Shown: one piece after another, positions 46,901 to 58,400 of the stretch
How positions within the stretch are numbered: position 1 is the stretch's first letter
How the letters are laid out: each line of letters begins with the position of its first letter
Assembly: GCF_000497045.1 (NCBI RefSeq)
Contig: NW_015961961.1
Span: 62,001-126,000 of the forward strand
Length of the DNA stretch: 64,000 nucleotides
Direction of reading: 5' to 3'
Source: Kalmanozyma brasiliensis GHG001
Taxonomy: Eukaryota; Basidiomycota; Ustilaginomycetes; Ustilaginales
The notes under the pieces: generated by a model
The model's input: only the letters and a program-made list of their open reading frames with translations
Told to the model about the DNA's origin: nothing
The model's database searches: none
Translations under genes and position numbers: made by a program

Positions 46901-47396
46901 AAAGTACCCTCTTTCCGCCGCGTCGACGGTCAACTCGCCGTGGAAAGAACGTGCTACTCGTAGCGATCGCGAAGTTTGGACGAATGGTCGTGAGCAGGCT
47001 GGCGCCTGTGGTGGGCTCGAAATCGAGAGGATTACCGCTCGAAAATGGGGCATTGTTATGCCGACATCTCATGTCGCCTCTCCGGAAAATATTGAGACGC
47101 GTTCGAGATCAACACACCGAAGCGTACCGGGCGAAAAAGCACGAGGACGGGGCGCAAGGCGGCGAGGCTCTGTTGAATTGCAAAACGAACAGACACGCGT
47201 GTTCTGCCTGCGGGTGTGTGTTGATCTACGAGGTGCGTATCGTATCGGGATCGCTGTTCGTTTGCTTGCCCATCTGCGCACGCCCAAAGAAAAGGCGGAG
47301 AAACACACACCGACACACAGACACCCTCGAATTCCTAGATACTTGCGCTTGGATCAACACCATCACTCACATTCTTCTTCGCGCGACTACTACAAT
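46901..47396. promoter_or_regulatory. Leader and promoter region of the beta-tubulin gene
   Basis: 496 bp. The tubulin frame is open through it, but the first tubulin-like residue is at 47397 and the upstream part has no tubulin similarity. An ACACACCGACACACAG stretch lies near 47306. No separate gene. Confidence 0.45.
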
Positions 47397-48785
47397 ATGC
47401 GCGAGCTCATCACATTCGCCGTTGGTCAGGCGGGAAACCAGATCTCGTCCGCCTTCTGGCAAAGCATCCTCAACGAACACGGTCTCGATGGCACTGGTCG
47501 GTACATTGGCGATAATGAGGAGGAGCAACTCGCCAGGGTAGGCGTCTTCTTTGAGCCCTCTGGTCAGGAGGGCAAGTTCGTCCCACGATCCATCCAGGTC
47601 GACTTGGAACCGGGCACTATGGACACCATCCGATCCGGTCCACTGGGCAAACTCTTCCGACCCGACAACTACATCAATGGCGAATCCGGCGCTGGTAACA
47701 ACTTCTCCAAAGGATTCTACACCGAAGGCGCCGAGCTGCTCGACCAGGTGCTCGATGTAGCGCGAAAAGAGGCAGAGAAGGCCGACATGCTCCAAGGCTT
47801 CCAGCTCGTCCACTCGCTCGGTGGAGGTACTGGATCCGGTCTCGGTACCAACTTGCTCACCAAGCTGCGCGAGGAGTTCCCCGACCGAATGCTCGCAACC
47901 TGGTCCGTCCTTCCCTCGCCCAAGGTCTCCGACACCGTCGTAGAGCCGTACAATGCCACCCTGTCCTTCCACCAGCTCGTCGAGAACTCGGACATGACCT
48001 TCTGTCTGGACAACGAGGCGCTGTACGACATTTGCCAGCGCACGCTCCGCACCAAGAACCCCACCTATGCCGATCTCAACTCGATCATCTCCTATGCCAT
48101 GTCCGGTTGCTCCACCACGCTTCGTTTCCCTGGTCAGCTCAACTCGGATTTGCGCAAGATGGGTGTCAACCTGGTCCCCTTCCCGCGTTTGCACTTCTTC
48201 ACCACCGGATTCGCGCCGCTGGTCGCGCCCGGATCTAAGGCGTATCAATCGCTCAAGACGTCCGAACTCATCGCGCAGGGGTACGATCCCAAGAACATCA
48301 TGGCGGCCATCGATCCGCGTCATGGAAAGTACCTCACCGTCGCCGCCATCTTCCGTGGCAAGGTCAACGCGCGCGATGTCGAAAACGAGATGTACAACCT
48401 CCGCGAGAAGAATCCAGCCGGCTTCGTCGAGTGGATCCCCAACAACGTGCTCACGAGTCTGTGTGACATTGCGCCACCGCAGCTCAAGATGTCCGCCACC
48501 TTTATCGCCAACACCACGTCGATCCAGGAATTGTTCAAGCGCACGCACGATCAATTTAGCCTCATGTTTAGGAGGAAAGCCTTTTTGCACTGGTACACGG
48601 GTGAGGGGATGGACGAGATGGAGTTCACCGAGGCCGAGAGCAACCTGATGGACCTGATCGCGGAATATCAGCAGTACGAGACGGCTGGTATCGACGAGGA
48701 CGAGGCGTACGAGGGCGAGTACCAGGAGGAAGGCGCAGCAGACGGCCAGGAGTATGCCGATGATAGCGTCCAGTATGCGGAATGA
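47397..48785 (+). CDS. Divergent beta-tubulin
   Basis: 462 residues from ATG 47397 ([20 protein letters not shown]). The tubulin signatures are all present: GGGTGSGLG nucleotide loop, [59 protein letters not shown] and an acidic tail. It is a beta-tubulin, but several near-invariant residues differ: Cys12 is Ala (GQAGNQI), position 167 is Trp (ATWSV, usually Phe), 198 is Met (NSDMTFC, usually Glu) and 239 is Thr (usually Cys). Positions use the standard numbering, two lower than here because of a two-residue insertion near 42-60. Numbers 167, 198 and 200 are the known benzimidazole-resistance positions. Basidiomycetes can have more than one beta-tubulin, so this may be a second copy. Confidence 0.9.
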   Translation: MRELITFAVGQAGNQISSAFWQSILNEHGLDGTGRYIGDNEEEQLARVGVFFEPSGQEGKFVPRSIQVDLEPGTMDTIRSGPLGKLFRPDNYINGESGAGNNFSKGFYTEGAELLDQVLDVARKEAEKADMLQGFQLVHSLGGGTGSGLGTNLLTKLREEFPDRMLATWSVLPSPKVSDTVVEPYNATLSFHQLVENSDMTFCLDNEALYDICQRTLRTKNPTYADLNSIISYAMSGCSTTLRFPGQLNSDLRKMGVNLVPFPRLHFFTTGFAPLVAPGSKAYQSLKTSELIAQGYDPKNIMAAIDPRHGKYLTVAAIFRGKVNARDVENEMYNLREKNPAGFVEWIPNNVLTSLCDIAPPQLKMSATFIANTTSIQELFKRTHDQFSLMFRRKAFLHWYTGEGMDEMEFTEAESNLMDLIAEYQQYETAGIDEDEAYEGEYQEEGAADGQEYADDSVQYAE

Positions 48786-48930
48786 TCAGGAAGACCTGTG
48801 GAAATGGTGAAAATGTATATCCTCGATCTTGATCGCGCACCCTCTTTGTATACTCTCTCCTTGCGTGTAAAGACGTTCCTTCCGATGCAGTGCCAGGCTG
48901 ATTGAAGTGCCCGAGTATGTTTGCCACTCT

Positions 48931-49050
48931 TTTGACGTTTGTCGTCGGCTTCACATTCATCTTCGGCAACAGCGCCAAGATCATGTTTGAGAGCATGATT
49001 TTCATCTTTGCCACTCATCCTTATGATGTAGGAGATCTGCTTTGCCACGT
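48931..49050 (+). pseudogene. Relic of an EF-hand MscS channel gene
   Basis: About 120 bp encode TFVVGFTFIFGNSAKIMFES followed by MIFIFATHPYDVGDLLC, the pore-region part of the MscS channel whose intact gene lies at 58959-61514 (TFVVGFSFIFGNSAKNIFES, then MIFIFATHPYDVGDLVC). Similarity is strong at both DNA and protein level and stops on both sides, so only this fragment remains. It follows the beta-tubulin gene on the same strand. No start, EF-hand or other membrane segment is attached. Confidence 0.8.
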
Positions 49051-49257
49051 GGATCAGCTTTTTCGTTCAGAACGGCAATCACTGAATCCGTCAGGCCCAG
49101 TGTGAAAACCGTCTCTCTGCACAGGCACTGCGGGCGTGCGAGTAACTTTGTATTGTCTGAGTAGATCACGAAGGTTCTGATGTGTGCCGACGCTGGAGAG
49201 ACAAGTTCAAAGCGTCGCCTGCGTCTGCATGCGATCACACGACGGCACTATGTCTTC

Positions 49258-50140
49258 TCACCACTTCTCCACCGAGGGACGCAGATCCACCTCGAACGCC
49301 CACACGCTGCGAGGTTGTCGTGCGGTATCGAGGTAGACCTGGGCGATGGCGTCGGCGTCCATGCGCGATTCAGCCGCATACTCCTTGCCCAGCATCGAGT
49401 CGGTGCGGTCGGTCACAATGATTCCGTCAATGATAAAGTGGGCCACGTGGACGCCTTTGGGGCCCCATTCTCGAGCGAGGCTCTGTCCGATGGCGCGCAG
49501 GCCGAACTTGGCCGCTGCGAAGGCGGAGAACTTGGCGCTGCCTTTGATCGACGCCGTGGCTCCCGTGAGCAGGATGTTGCCCAACGGCGTCTTCGCGTCT
49601 TTGTCCTGCGAACTCGAGCTCGAAGTGATGGCCTTCAGAATCGCTTGAGAGAATACAAAGCCGCCGTAGCTATCACCACAGAAAAAAAGGTGTCAACAAG
49701 ACGGGGTCCCACACTCGAACTCGGCGAGAAAAGGAATGAACTCACACCTGCGTCTTGTATGCGTCGTCCAGCTGACTCGGTTTGGTCTCGAGGAAGGGAG
49801 CGATGGCAAAGCCTCCACCGGGGTTGAAGACGCCCGTGTGGATCACCGCATCTTGATGTTGAGGCCCGGCCTTGCCGCTCCCAAAATGCTCTTGAATCTG
49901 CTCCACCGTGGTGTTGACCGACGCTTCGTCTTGCACGTCGACTGCATATGCTACTGCTTTGCCATGTTGGCCCGGAAGACTGTTGATCTGCGACGCGAGC
50001 GACTCCAGGCGATCCTTGGAACGCGAGAGAAGCGCCACCGGATGACCTTGCTCAGCGAACTTGCGGGCAACGCTAAAGCCTAGTCCCGGCCCCGCTCCGA
50101 CTACCACCACAATCTGCTTGGCTGCGGCTGACAACGACAT
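49258..50140 (-). CDS. Atypical short-chain dehydrogenase (FxxxK type), two exons
   Basis: 268 residues in two exons (49746-50140 and 49258-49669) around a 76-nt intron at 49670-49745 (donor GTGAGT, acceptor GATAG). The split codon GT|C gives Val, so the protein reads KTQV-YGGFVFSQA across the junction. The start ATG at 50140 (MSLSAAAKQIVVVVGAGPG) puts the Rossmann GAGPGLGFSVA loop at the N-terminus. The catalytic Tyr of the usual YxxxK is replaced by Phe (SAFAAAKFGLRA); this FAxAKFxLR form is known in an SDR subgroup with VHVAHFIIDG. Substrate unknown. The enzyme may be inactive as a classical dehydrogenase. Confidence 0.86.
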
Positions 50141-50579
50141 TTCGAAACTGGAAAACCGGCTCGTAGATGGTATGGTCAACCTGGAAGGAGTGGTGTCAAG
50201 AAGAGCGGAAGAAAGAGAACGAAAGGGTCGGTCTTTATACATAGCCGACGCTGGATAGCGCGCACGTCCTTCGAAGTGCAAGACCCTGCAGCTCAGCCGT
50301 TTCTGGATGACGAATTCCCCGGATCCTGTCACGCGAGCTTCATCTGCCTTCACTAATTATCGAAGCATAGCTTATTGCCGAGGCTTCGGGTTCAACACAT
50401 GTTTCCGTGAGAACGAGTCTTATTCCAGATATGATCGCAGGCAATGGATGTCCAAGGAGCTGAGCTCGTCAAGCACGCCAGTATGGCTAGTTTGGTCGAC
50501 ACCAGTATGGGTAGCACTGCTAATCTAGTATGGGTGTCATTTGTGCAACGGGTGATGACCGTCCTCTCAACGTTTCGCT
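50141..50579. other. SDR promoter and 3' flank of the sphingoid-base kinase
   Basis: 439 bp, no gene seen. A TATA-like element TTTATACA at 50231-50238 (minus-strand sense TGTATAAA) lies about 90 bp upstream of the SDR start. Confidence 0.4.
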
Positions 50580-52634
50580 TCATGCCGTCGCCGGGGGAAC
50601 CACCACAGGCACACAGAATCGACCGTACAGCGATAGCACCGAGTACTGCAGACCCTGGGCGACCTCGACCTGAAAGGCGGCATACGGGACCTTTTCGCCG
50701 TCGATGCTGATCAACCCGCCATTTTTGAGCTTCTTATCCCCTTCCTTTCGCTTGGGCGTCACTCGGATCGCCTCGACCTTGAGGTAGGTCATGGCCTTCT
50801 GGTAGACGATCTGGCCGTTCTCCGCGTATCCATTTTCCGGCACCTTGGCGACCCGACCTCCGGCGTGCAGGATCATAGCCACGTCGATGGTGCCGTCGTT
50901 CGGCAGCGCAAAGGGAAACTGCATCATATCGCGGCTGACAAAGGGGAGCTTGCCGCCGTACAGGCTTGCGATGGGTTCTTGAATGCGCATCCAGCCTGAC
51001 TGCGAGGCATGCCCGTCCTCTTGTGTCCCGTTGAGGGCGGCTCCGATCTGCTTGGCCGAGGCTGGTTGCGACAGGAAGGAATGGGGCCAGGAAGGATCAC
51101 GCATGTCGAAAGGCGGTGGTGCGCTTGCATCCGAGGTGACCGGTTCGGTGACATCGCCGTGCACCAGGCTCGGTAACGGAGAAGCAGGCTCGGAGTCTGC
51201 GCGCCCATTCTGCGATGCAGCATGCTGCTCCTCACGAGAATGGCTACCTTCTGCCGTGCCATTCTCCTCGACCGATGACGGTTGCTTGCCTTGGTGAAAG
51301 TCAAGGACCCTTTGGCGCATCTCTGCTCTGTTCTTGCTGCCGCGCGGGCCGAGCTTGATGTCGACATCCACTTCGCACTTGGCATTGCGCAGGACCGAGG
51401 TCGCGTAGCCAATAGCGAAGCGAGTATCGCCGAGCGCGCGAAGATGCTCTGTACCCAAGTCGAGATCAGCCAGGATGCCGATGGCTTGGGACAGGAACGA
51501 ATAATACTGGACGAAAGGCTTGGAGGGGGCATCGATGAGCCTGGCGACGTCCTCCGACCCGCGCGCAATTGTGTTGGGGGTGCCGTTGATGGATGAGTCA
51601 CGTTTCGCTTTGCCGGCGCGTCTCCCCACGGTACCCGCGAGGGGTCTGCCGGGCACGGGGACACCGGGCGGGAACGCCGAAGCAGGCTGCGTGATCGTCA
51701 GCAGATCGAGCTTCATCGGGCGGCCCTTGATGATGTTGAGACAGGCCAGTGCCAGACTGAAGCCTTGCTGCGCGCCGAGAAGGTTGATGGACATGGCGTT
51801 GCCGCTTCCAGCCGGAATGGGCGCCAGGGGCAAAGCGAGCGCCGCGCTTGCATCTGGTCGCCTCGCAAACCCGTTGAGCAGCTCGTGCAAGAGACCGTCC
51901 CCGCTGACCACGCCCACTGCGTCGAATTCGTGTACGTCGAGGTCGCGCGCAATCTCTACTCCGTGCATGCGATGGGTGGTTATTGTGACGTCAAGCTTGC
52001 AGCCTGCGGCCTCGAGGATGGGACGAGCGCGGCTTTCAAAGAGCTGTCGCGCTTTGCCCGGTCCTCCGACTGGATTGATCAGCACCTTGACTCTTCTATA
52101 TGGCGTGACCTTCTCGTACGCTCGGTTCATGACCAGATGGGCCCATGCTTGCGTTCTTGCTTCGACGTCCGCTGCGCTGGCTGTAGTGACGACTCGTGCC
52201 TCGATCTTGACAAGACGCAGGCTGGAGCAGGGTCCTTCGAGCTGTTCTCGGAGTCGCTCGGATCGTTGCGCTGGTGTGAGCGCATCAAAAGTTTGCTGCG
52301 ACAAGGGCTCCATGCACTGAGGCAAAGGTTTGGCCTTCTTGAAGAAAGAGAAGCCGGAGGCTTGTTGTTGTTTCTGCGCTTGGACAGGCGGCGATAAGAG
52401 ACGTACGAGAAGCGAGCCGCCGTCCGAGTCCGATACGAAGGATGCATTGAGTACGAGTATCAACGGAACACGAACATAGGCTCTGCCTGCGATGGAGTCT
52501 GCTGGCTGCTGCTTGTGATGGCCGCGAACGACAAAGAGAAACTCGTGATCGCATCCGATCGAGGCTGGCTTGCCATCTATCGACACCTCGACCATGGTGG
52601 AAGCACCGCCATCTGAAAAAGCGGCAGCTGCCAT
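50580..52634 (-). CDS. Sphingoid long-chain base kinase (Lcb4/Lcb5-like)
   Basis: 684 residues from ATG 52634 (MAAAAFSDGG). A longer open frame reaches 53150, but the extra part is Ser/Pro-rich leader-like sequence. The DAGK-type catalytic domain has VKVLINPVGGPGKARQLFE, THRMHGVEIARDL, GVVSGDGLLHELLNG (SGDG nucleotide-binding motif) and IPAGSGNAMSINL. The C-terminal part (PMKLDLLTIT; QYYSFLSQAIGILADLDLGTEHLRALGDTRF; then FALPNDGTIDVAMI) completes the sphingosine kinase fold. A long disordered insertion, from about SSVEENGTAEG to PPPFDMRDP, splits it. It phosphorylates sphinganine or phytosphingosine. Confidence 0.92.
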   Translation of the reverse strand: MAAAAFSDGGASTMVEVSIDGKPASIGCDHEFLFVVRGHHKQQPADSIAGRAYVRVPLILVLNASFVSDSDGGSLLVRLLSPPVQAQKQQQASGFSFFKKAKPLPQCMEPLSQQTFDALTPAQRSERLREQLEGPCSSLRLVKIEARVVTTASAADVEARTQAWAHLVMNRAYEKVTPYRRVKVLINPVGGPGKARQLFESRARPILEAAGCKLDVTITTHRMHGVEIARDLDVHEFDAVGVVSGDGLLHELLNGFARRPDASAALALPLAPIPAGSGNAMSINLLGAQQGFSLALACLNIIKGRPMKLDLLTITQPASAFPPGVPVPGRPLAGTVGRRAGKAKRDSSINGTPNTIARGSEDVARLIDAPSKPFVQYYSFLSQAIGILADLDLGTEHLRALGDTRFAIGYATSVLRNAKCEVDVDIKLGPRGSKNRAEMRQRVLDFHQGKQPSSVEENGTAEGSHSREEQHAASQNGRADSEPASPLPSLVHGDVTEPVTSDASAPPPFDMRDPSWPHSFLSQPASAKQIGAALNGTQEDGHASQSGWMRIQEPIASLYGGKLPFVSRDMMQFPFALPNDGTIDVAMILHAGGRVAKVPENGYAENGQIVYQKAMTYLKVEAIRVTPKRKEGDKKLKNGGLISIDGEKVPYAAFQVEVAQGLQYSVLSLYGRFCVPVVVPPATA

Positions 52635-53625
52635 GCTGGGCCGTAAGTGCTCACAAGACGGAGCCGGCTGGGCTCTTGAAGGCGAAAGGATACGTGGCGA
52701 GCAAGCCAGCGTGTATGATGTTGGTGACAGGCTGAAGTGAGAAAGAGAAGGGTGGAGAGTGTGGAACCGGGCGTGGCTTGTTTCTTGTCTTGTCTCAGGG
52801 TCCAAAACGGAGCTTATTTGGTGTTGCTGCGAGGAGCTTGCTCGGCAAGCCTTTCCGCAAGTCACGCCAACTGTGCAGGCAGCAGACGAATGACTGGGCT
52901 GGGCCTGGTCACGATGCAACAAGATTGCCCCTGAGCCGACGACAAAAGCATAAGTAGTCAGCAGCAGTGACAGCCTGGATGGCGCGTGCGGACGATCCGG
53001 CCTAATTGTGCAGCCGCCAATCGACTCGCTTCTCACGCGATACGCTCTCGTTCGCTGTGAGAAAAAAGGGCGAAGGAGCTGTGACTTTAGAAGGTCGTCC
53101 TGCAAGCAAGAACCAGATCCTTGACTTCCAGCCTCATGGTCTCGAGTCATGCATCATGTTTGCAGGCCATGAGCGTCAGTCAAAGGACCGCAGCACTCGA
53201 CGCAGCCTCGAGACAGCATATCGTGTTGCACCGCCAAACATGCGCACTGCCATCCGTCATCGACCTCCATGATCATCTGGGTTGGCCGAACTTCGAGCCT
53301 TCGACTTTCGTACGTCTCTGTGCCCGGGCAACTTTTCGAACAAGTACAGCTTTCCATTCCTGGTGGTGTTACACGTGCAGATCTAGTCGGCTCAAGGCCA
53401 AATACAGGGTAGAGAAGTGCATTGTGAAGATGGGTGATTTCTCCGAACCGTGCCTCTTGACGGTGCGGCCAGATTGGGGTTGGTGAACGGCTGCCGCATA
53501 AGCGTGAATGGTGCGACGCGCCGTTCGAGGAAAGCGAGGACGAAAGTGATGCAAAAGATGCTGAGATGACGTAGAAATACAGTCGTGGGTGATGGTGGCA
53601 AAAGTCTGTCGGCTACGGGAGGCTC
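52635..53625. other. Kinase promoter and MADS 3' flank
   Basis: 991 bp. Both flanking genes are on the minus strand. No gene is supported; open frames here are not protein-like. Confidence 0.45.
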
Positions 53626-55452
53626 CTACTGCCCGCGCCGCGCTGGCATCTTGAGGTCGAAGGGCTTGGAGCTCAAGGGCTGCGCGGGATTGATCGGCAC
53701 GGGCTGGACAAGCGGCGCTTGCGCTTGCGTCGTCGGGTCTGCTTTGTGCTCGATTCCCTGGCCTAGATTGAGCCATGCTGCGTGTGGGTTGAAGCTGCTA
53801 TTTGCATCGAAGCGAGCATGTTCGGCCGGGCCAACCGGGGGCGTTTCTTCGTCGGTCGACATGGACGACCTCGACGCGGAAGCAGCCATCCCTACGCGTG
53901 GTGTGACACTTTTGCCGTGCGAGACCAATTCAGGAGTTGCTGAGCTTTGCGAACCGCCAAAGGGCGTGGCTGAGCTCTTAAGATCTGAGCCGACAAAGGG
54001 ACTGACACCGAACGCGTTCGAGTGCATCCTCGCCGCATTGCTGTCGAAAGACGCCGCAGGTGGCGTTGGTGATGCCGAAGTGCCATGTCCGTAATCTGTG
54101 CCAGACGGCGCGGGATGGCCGGAAGTACTGGAGAGATCGAGGCTGGCAGCAGTGCCGTAAGGTCGATCGATGCTAGCTGCGGATGTCACCATGTTGCTCG
54201 GCGCCATTGAAGCTCCCGAGGCCGGCGCATACGTGGCTTCGCTGTACGTAGGGGCCGCAGAGCGCAGTACATCTGCTGACGCGGGTCGGGACACGACAGG
54301 TGCGCCGGGACGGAAAGGAGCTGATGACAAGGCATCGTGAGACGGCTGTGGAGACATGCTGTGCGTGAGCGAGCCAAAGGAAGGCGGAGGCGTTGTCGAC
54401 ATATCAAAAGCGTCGTTCTGGAAGAGATTGGGGGCCATCAGCGAGTTCGAGGTGACGGGTCGCTGCGTCAGGGAGCTGCCTGAGCCACGCGTGAGGAAAT
54501 CGGAAAAGCTGAAGCGTCTTCCACCAGGCGTAGTGACGGTGCCGTTGGGGGTCAGGCCGAAGCCGGGCGTCGCTGGCGAAAGGAAGATGGGGAGTCGGTC
54601 TTGGTCCGGCATGGGTATTGACATGTTGGCAATGGTCTCGGCTCGATTCGAGCTCGTGGTGGGACCACTGGTCGCGATCCGTCCCGACATGCTGCTATTT
54701 GAGTCCGCCATCATGCCCATGTTTGACATGCCTGTGCCCATCATGCCGTGCTCTATGCTTGGACCAGAGGCAAAGCTTTGACCGTAGGAAAGGGGATCGA
54801 AAGCGCTTTGACCTGCCATTTGACCGGGAACTGCCAGATTGCTGGCGGACTGAGGCTGGCTCTTTCGGCGGATGGCGGCATTGATGGTTTGCTTTGCGGT
54901 TGGCGAGATGCCTACAGTGCCAACACCTGCACCGAATCCAGCACCAATGCTGGTGTTCGCCGCGTAAGTATTCGAGCCATCGAATTGAGTGCTGCTGTTT
55001 GACGGAGAAGGTTGCTCTGCCTTGCGCTTGACTCCGCTGGTCTTTGAACTGCTGCCCCTGCCGCTTCCACCGTTGCCAGATCCTGACCCGCCGCCATTGT
55101 TACTGCCAGATCCGCCGAAGTCGGAGAGACCTTCACCGCCGGCATTGTCATTGTCGTCATTGTCGTCATCGTCGTCATCAGAGTCCTTGTCATTATTGAG
55201 GTAGTTTTGAGGACCTTTCCTCTCTGCAACGCCGTCGTACTCTGTGTATCGCAACAGCAGGAGGTCGATGTCGGTGGAACAAAACTCGGCGAGCTTGCCA
55301 TTGTGACCAAAGACGATGACAGCTACCTGCGAGTCGGTCAAGACGGCGAGTTCGTGCGCTTTCTTGAAGAGACCCGCCTTGCGCTTGAGGTAAGTGACGG
55401 ATCGATTTCGATCCTCCTTAATAGGCTGAATTTTGATCTTCTTGCGACCCAT
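53626..55452 (-). CDS. MEF2-type MADS-box transcription factor (Rlm1-like)
   Basis: 608 residues. The MADS box is at the very N-terminus: [38 protein letters not shown], then [20 protein letters not shown]. The KIxIQPIxxxRNR start and the [12 protein letters not shown] helix place it in the MEF2 (Rlm1/Smp1) branch, not the SRF/Mcm1 branch. A run of Asp/Asn and Gly/Ser/Asn follows (about 90-140), then Ser/Thr/Pro-rich disordered sequence to the end with several SP/TP sites, typical for a MAP-kinase-regulated activator. In yeast Rlm1 acts downstream of the cell-wall integrity MAPK. Target genes in this organism are unknown. Confidence 0.9.
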   Translation of the reverse strand: MGRKKIKIQPIKEDRNRSVTYLKRKAGLFKKAHELAVLTDSQVAVIVFGHNGKLAEFCSTDIDLLLLRYTEYDGVAERKGPQNYLNNDKDSDDDDDDNDDNDNAGGEGLSDFGGSGSNNGGGSGSGNGGSGRGSSSKTSGVKRKAEQPSPSNSSTQFDGSNTYAANTSIGAGFGAGVGTVGISPTAKQTINAAIRRKSQPQSASNLAVPGQMAGQSAFDPLSYGQSFASGPSIEHGMMGTGMSNMGMMADSNSSMSGRIATSGPTTSSNRAETIANMSIPMPDQDRLPIFLSPATPGFGLTPNGTVTTPGGRRFSFSDFLTRGSGSSLTQRPVTSNSLMAPNLFQNDAFDMSTTPPPSFGSLTHSMSPQPSHDALSSAPFRPGAPVVSRPASADVLRSAAPTYSEATYAPASGASMAPSNMVTSAASIDRPYGTAASLDLSSTSGHPAPSGTDYGHGTSASPTPPAASFDSNAARMHSNAFGVSPFVGSDLKSSATPFGGSQSSATPELVSHGKSVTPRVGMAASASRSSMSTDEETPPVGPAEHARFDANSSFNPHAAWLNLGQGIEHKADPTTQAQAPLVQPVPINPAQPLSSKPFDLKMPARRGQ

Positions 55453-58400
55453 GTTGGAATGCTCGGGGTGACTCTAAACCAGAAGACGTTTGTGTGTATG
55501 GATCCGCGTGGCAGTTAGAGTGAGTACTGGGTCGTCTTACGTCTTGTGTGCGCGGTCGAGAAGAAGCAAAGTCGGAATCAACAGTTCACAACGAGTGAGT
55601 CGAACATCAAAGTGCGTGCCAAGTTGAGATAAACGAGCAATTGAGATGTGCGGATGGACCGAGCAAGAGAAACGACTGCCGTGATGAAAAGGAAGCAATA
55701 GTGGCGGTAGCAGCTGGGTGAAAAGGTCGTCGTTGTGCTGGGGACAGTGGGTCGTGGATCGAGAAGACGCTGTTGTCAGGATTGTTGCGAAGTCACACTG
55801 CCGCTGGCGAAGGCGTAGCGGAATGAGCCGATGCTGAACGGCGAACTTCCGAGAAGGATGTGATGATGTGATGGATGTGATGGACGAAGAGGTGGTTGTG
55901 ATGGTGGATGCGCAGGATGCAAAGGCTCCGCTCCGTTGTGACCGTAGCGAAGGTGTCAACGTGTATGCACGGTGTGTGGATGAAAGAAACCGGAGCGGCT
56001 CGGTACGAGGTGAGAGGCGGAAAGAGGGTGTGGCATTTGAACAATAGAGCGGAGAAAGAAAGCTCTAGACTACGGAAATGCATTTTTGGCTCGACTCAGC
56101 TCATATCCCCAAGGCTGGGCTTCTGAGGCCCGCAACCCACTCTACTTTTTGTTATATTTGATGTTCCTTTTTTGTTCCGACGCAACCACGGCCCAACCGA
56201 AACATGGCACATGAAATGAATTTGAGATTGGACGGCTGTCCCTGTGCTGCTGACTCTTTCCACCTCTTTGTCGGGTCGTGCGCTCGAGGCGACACTAGAG
56301 CTTAGCCTCGCAAAGAGAGCTGCTGTACTGTACTGTAAGACTTGTAATCACGACGGTCAAGTCGATCAGAATACAGGTCAACTTTGATTTCAGATCCCGA
56401 AGACGCTTCTTGGGATCTCGAATTCATATCTAGACATGTGCCTTTGATTAGCTACCTTCCGACTCGTTCGGCAGTATGAACTGGTACGTGCTGTTTGACC
56501 GGGGTGTAGCTACCAAGTCAAGCTGCTCTGGCATGCCCGGGAAGGGCAGAAGATACACGATGGGTCAGGGACGAAAGGTCCGCTCGCCGTAGAAGAGCGA
56601 AAAGGGGATTCGTCGACGCGGAACAACCTCGAACGGCATCTGCCAAAGGAGCGGGCAAGCTGTTTGCATGTTTTGGTGCGCAAAAAGTAGCTATTTTTGG
56701 GGTGTTTTTGTGCAGTTTGGCTCGGAGGGTCAGGAGATATGCGCGCTTTGCTCTACGCCGCTTCGGAATCCGACTCGGCAACGAATCACATGAGGCAAGC
56801 CTTTTTTCCTCTCCCCCTTTCTTTCTCGCTGACCCACTGCGCCCTCTCGCCCACATGGTCGGCTGCTGAGCCGCTTGATTGTTTTGCCTTTGCTCATCCT
56901 TCATATCTCTCGTGTCGATTTCGATTCTGGACGACCCTTCACTCGCTCAACTGAATCCCTTCGCGTCGTCTCCAATCAGGGACCTGCGCTGCGCCTATCT
57001 GTCCGCTCATGCCTGCCAGATTCCTGTTGAACAGAGGCAGCCAGCACCGCCTTGCACAACGCCCGTCCGACCAGTCGATCGACTTGATCACCCCACGCCA
57101 AGCTCCGCCAAGCCTGCTTTGCCAAGGCGCAACAACCCCTTTTGCTCTGCGACTTTTGCAAGCAGTCCCGATGCTTCATTTCTATTGATTCCTGCTCGGC
57201 GCCCCACCGAGACGGCTCGTCGATTCAACGACATCGTGGTCCACGACCGGGAACCCGAATCCAGTTCGTCTCCCTGAAATCTTGCGAGGCTATAGCAGTG
57301 CTTGCTGCGGACCATGTGATGTAGTGGGTCGTCGTCGTGGCTCGTCGTCATCTCGGACAGGCAGGTGAAACCAGTCACGACTTGGTCGCATCCTGACTGG
57401 CTGCCTCCAACGCTCTTCGGCATGATTGAACACCATTGGACCGACGGTGATCCAAGCGAGAGGCAGCATTGCTCGCTCTTCGGCCTCGCTTCAGGCAGAT
57501 CGGTTGGGGCCGCGACCCCATACAAGATGCTTGCCGACAAGAGGATCAAACGCCGCCCTCGGCTTGCCTTGACAAGCACGTCAGCGCACGGCACTCTCGA
57601 ACCTCACTTCATATGCCGAACCGAACTCTAAGAAAAGAACTGGAATGTTAGACCATCCTGTACCAAGCGAGAGATGACCATTCGGCCGTGTTTGCTGGAG
57701 ACCAAGCTGCCGGTGACTTCTCAAAAGCAGTCTCGTGCGTGCACCGCCAAGAAGCACGGTTGCTGCGGGAAGAACAACACCAAAGACGCCGATGACCCCT
57801 CTTTTCCTCGCCAGCAAATCAAGCTGCACACATCGCGCTGCGCCTGCCATGCACCTACCATACGGTCGCCTGTGACGAAAGGAAACCAAGGGATGTTTCG
57901 GACACAGTGAGCTTTGATTCGTCAAAGTGAACGATCAAGGCGGCGCGGGGCTGAATATGCACCTGATGCAGTGAAGGTCGGAACCGCGAAGACCCCCCTG
58001 CCGCTTATTGATGAGTGACGGGCGCGAGGACTGCAGACGATACAACGGCGTTCGCTTTCCGTCCAAGCAGTGACGACAGACACCTGAAACAGCGACGTGC
58101 TTAGAAGGAGAAGGTGTAAGCATGCCACGTCGCGTTGAAGAACAAGCCATGCTACCCTCGACTTCGCCAAGAAGGATCAGCGTGCTCAGTGAGCTTGCCG
58201 AGCGAGGCTCCGAAGAACAACACCTCATCGACCCTGCGGCTTGGGGCTTGAACCCCGCTCTAAAGTCACAATTTTGACCATTGCTCACGCCCCTTTCAGA
58301 ATGAAGCGCTGCGCTACCGTAAAGAATTTCGCAGCCAGCCAGCAAAGGTGTTGTTGCTTCCTCGGCTCGGTCACCAACCTAAAAAGTGTGATCTTTCCGA

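Noticed and set aside
46767..47396. Upstream extension of the beta-tubulin open frame
   Set aside because: It has no tubulin similarity, starts inside the last island gene and lies before the canonical MRE start.
52635..53150. N-terminal extension of the sphingoid-base kinase
   Set aside because: Ser/Pro-rich leader-like sequence with no family similarity; ATG at 52634 is a better start.
57088..57594. 168-residue minus-strand frame in the 3.5-kb gap
   Set aside because: Unremarkable composition, no motif, no signal peptide, and overlapping frames on the other strand look the same.
58225..58260. tRNA-like T-arm (GGGTTCAAGCCCC on the minus strand)
   Set aside because: The loop is one base short and no D-arm, anticodon arm or acceptor stem can be paired around it.
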